This document shows, in pieces, positions 62,238-64,000 of a DNA stretch of 64,000 nt; within the stretch, counting starts at the first letter, position 1; each line of letters begins with the position of its first letter. Both the position numbers and the translations under genes were made by a program. This DNA is from UM-FILTER-40-17 sp032251335 (lineage in GTDB: Bacteria > Bacteroidota > Bacteroidia > Flavobacteriales > Flavobacteriaceae), in NCBI GenBank assembly GCA_032251335.1, contig JAVVDW010000006.1, forward strand, positions 62,001 through 126,000. Reading direction: 5' to 3'. Below the pieces are notes generated by a model that did no database searches, was not told where the DNA came from, and saw only the letters and a list, made by a program, of their open reading frames with translations.

Positions 62238-63680
62238 ATGATACTTGCACATTTGGATCCCAAAGCACTTTGGGTCAATTTCGAAAAACTCAACGCCATC
62301 CCGCGGCCCTCTAAAAAAGAAGAAAAAATCCGTGCTTTTATAAAAAATTTTGGTGCGCGACTCCATTTGGAAACTTTGGAAGACCGCGTGGGCAATGTCA
62401 TCATCAAAAAACCGGGCAGTCCGGGTTTTGAAAACCGACCTGCGCTTGCTTTGCAAAGCCACCTGGATATGGTGCACCAAAAAAACGAGGGCACTGTTTT
62501 CGACTTCGACCATCAGGGCATCGATATGTATGTGGACGGCGATTTTGTGCGTGCGCGAGGCACTACCTTGGGTGCCGACAACGGCATAGGCGTGGCTGCT
62601 ATGATGGCTTTGCTGGAAAGCACAGACCTTTCACATCCGCCCTTGGAGGCCCTTTTTACTATCGATGAAGAAACCGGTATGACCGGTGCTAAAGAGCTTG
62701 ATGCCAGTTTGATAAGTGCAAAAATATTGCTCAATTTGGACACTGAGGAAGACGATGAAGTGGATATAGGCTGTGCCGGAGGCGTAGATGTGACCGCGCA
62801 GGCCAACTACACCCAAGAATCTGTTTCGGATGCCTATTCTTTTTTCAAAATTGAGATTTCCGGTTTGCGCGGAGGCCATTCCGGGATGGACATTCACCGC
62901 GGATTTGGCAATGCCAATAAAATTTTAGGTAGTTTACTATTCAAATTCTTTCAAAATTTTGATGCCCGGCTGTGTGCTTTTTCGGGTGGCACACTTAGAA
63001 ATGCCATTCCGCGCGAAGCGCATGCCATAGTGGCTTTGCCCACAGCAAACATCGCTGCGTTTGAAACTTGGATGGCTGCGCAAACCAAAGCCGTAAAAGA
63101 TGCGTTTGAAACTACAGAAAAGTATTTGCACGTATCGGCCGTTCAGTCTAAAGTCCAACCGGCAGTTTCTATTGACTTTCAGCATACATTTTTAAAAGCC
63201 TTGAACGAAGCCCACAACGGCGTTTATAGGATGGATGCACATTTCCCCGATTTGGTTGAGACATCAAACAACCTTGCAAAAGTTACTTTAGATGGCGGCA
63301 AAGCCGAGCTGGCTTGTTTGACGCGCTCTTCTGTTGAAGCCTCCAAAAACGAATTGGCCGATCAATTAAAAAACACTTTTGAGGCACAAGGCTTTACGGT
63401 GAGTTTTGGCAACGACTATCCGGGATGGCAACCCGAAGCAGATGCAGAAATATTGGCATTGTACACCGAAGTTTACGAACAATTTTACAAAGAAAAGCCC
63501 AAGGTTGTGGCTTGCCACGCCGGGCTCGAATGTGGTATTTTAAAAAAGAAACTTCCGGAGGTGCAGATGATTTCTTTCGGCCCCAATATTGAAGGTGCTC
63601 ACAGCCCCGACGAATGTGTGCAAATACCGTCCGTTCAAAAGTTTTGGCGGTTACTGACTGCGGTTTTGGGGAAATCCTGA
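62238..63680 (+). CDS. pepD: Aminoacyl-histidine dipeptidase (M20C)
   Basis: Cytosolic zinc peptidase that hydrolyses Xaa-His dipeptides such as carnosine. The 480 residues contain all M20 metal ligands: HLDMVHQKN, GADNGIG, the catalytic IDEETGMTGA, NLDTEEDDE and the final histidine in GPNIEGAHSPDE. The lid domain holds RGGHSGMDIHRGFGNA. ATG at 62238. The stop codon lies inside a 33-bp palindrome that probably ends the transcript. Confidence 0.95.
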   Translation: MILAHLDPKALWVNFEKLNAIPRPSKKEEKIRAFIKNFGARLHLETLEDRVGNVIIKKPGSPGFENRPALALQSHLDMVHQKNEGTVFDFDHQGIDMYVDGDFVRARGTTLGADNGIGVAAMMALLESTDLSHPPLEALFTIDEETGMTGAKELDASLISAKILLNLDTEEDDEVDIGCAGGVDVTAQANYTQESVSDAYSFFKIEISGLRGGHSGMDIHRGFGNANKILGSLLFKFFQNFDARLCAFSGGTLRNAIPREAHAIVALPTANIAAFETWMAAQTKAVKDAFETTEKYLHVSAVQSKVQPAVSIDFQHTFLKALNEAHNGVYRMDAHFPDLVETSNNLAKVTLDGGKAELACLTRSSVEASKNELADQLKNTFEAQGFTVSFGNDYPGWQPEADAEILALYTEVYEQFYKEKPKVVACHAGLECGILKKKLPEVQMISFGPNIEGAHSPDECVQIPSVQKFWRLLTAVLGKS

Positions 63681-63705
63681 AAGGTTTTCAAAACCTTTCA
63701 GGATT
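63673..63705. repeat. 33-bp perfect palindrome (copy 4) over the pepD stop codon
   Basis: Perfect 16-bp arms (AATCCTGAAAGGTTTT and its inverse) around one C. The TGA stop of pepD is at 63678-63680, within the left arm. Likely serves as terminator between pepD and the convergent hydrolase gene. Confidence 0.8.
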
Positions 63706-63754
63706 GACTTTCAACCCACATTCAAAATATTAAATTCCCACGATTCTTGCAAAA

Positions 63755-64000
63755 TCAATTGGCGCCTACCGGAGGCGGGCCATCGGGAATTAAAGCTTTG
63801 TATTGGAAATTGCCTTTGCGGTTTTTAAACTCCGCTTTAATAGCCTCTACTTTCTTCGAGTCTTCAAACAAATCGAGCATGGTAAATGACAATGCTTTGG
63901 TGGCGTGTATCATGCCTTTGTGGCCGATAGACATGCCGCCGCAGGCTACCACCGCCCATGAATGCCAAGGCGTATCTTTGGGAGCCACTGTCACACTCAG
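63755..64000 (-). CDS. AbgB-like M20 amidohydrolase, 5' part outside window
   Basis: Only the last 82 codons are present; the gene enters from the right edge. The segment DTPWHSWAVVACGGMSIGHK and then GMIHATKAL is the typical C-terminal metal-site region of AbgB-type (aminobenzoyl-glutamate utilisation) M20 hydrolases, with the conserved histidine in PWHSW. The stop is at 63755. It converges on pepD with a palindrome between. Confidence 0.75.
   Translation of the reverse strand: MSVTVAPKDTPWHSWAVVACGGMSIGHKGMIHATKALSFTMLDLFEDSKKVEAIKAEFKNRKGNFQYKALIPDGPPPVGAN

Noticed and set aside
1..64000. CRISPR arrays, rRNA genes and insertion sequences
   Set aside because: No evenly spaced direct repeats with unique spacers, no rRNA-like sequence and no transposase were found on either strand.

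Overview
The window comes from a Bacteroidota genome, almost certainly class Flavobacteriia. Several signals agree: type IX secretion (T9SS) C-terminal sorting domains on large exported proteins, three SusC-like/CarboxypepD-like TonB receptors, GLPGLI, DUF3810 and DUF5689 proteins, promoters of the form TAnnTTTG, and a general lack of Shine-Dalgarno sequences. No transposase, integrase, phage structural gene, CRISPR array or rRNA was seen.

Layout. 1-5.4 kb: housekeeping genes atpC (cut by the left edge) and atpD on the minus strand, then tig, clpP and clpX on the plus strand. 5.5-8.95 kb: a mercury-resistance operon (ArsR-type regulator with a palindromic operator, MerT-MerP fusion, CDF-like membrane protein, a frameshifted HMA-domain remnant, merA). 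9-13.4 kb: TauE/SafE permease, hflX, a beta-CASP metallo-hydrolase and an ATP-cone/Mrr-like nuclease. 13.5-19.5 kb: DUF5689 lipoprotein and TonB receptor, divergent from a secreted EEP-family nuclease/phosphatase; this looks like an uptake locus for a phosphodiester substrate.

19.58-25.33 kb is the most unusual part: an AT-rich accessory island with every gene on the minus strand. It carries a WYL regulator, a DnaB-like RecA-fold protein without a P-loop, a truncated DUF262 gene, two paralogous proteins of unknown family, and a PD-(D/E)XK nuclease with a small partner. It is bracketed by a direct repeat of the last 55-58 bp of the neighbouring M14 peptidase gene, which fits insertion at the 3' end of that gene.

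25.3-44 kb: M14 peptidase, a 1662-residue LamG/T9SS surface protein, rhomboid protease, TPR protein, tRNA-Leu and tRNA-Gly each with an intrinsic terminator, mutS, S10 peptidase, deoxynucleoside kinase, a secreted hypothetical protein, and a response regulator/histidine kinase pair divergent from a GLPGLI gene. Three TTAAC repeats at an exact 10-bp period lie in that divergent gap. 44-55 kb: two TonB receptors, the second behind a clear TPP riboswitch, and two paralogous T9SS cargo proteins that share an upstream direct-repeat motif. 55-64 kb: an overlapping flavoprotein/ferredoxin/U32 peptidase operon, an ABC-F ATPase, a thioredoxin-fold lipoprotein without CXXC, a DUF3810 metalloprotease-like membrane protein, pepD, and the 3' end of an AbgB-like M20 hydrolase. 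Four 33-bp palindromes of identical 16+1+16 design are scattered over 44-64 kb.
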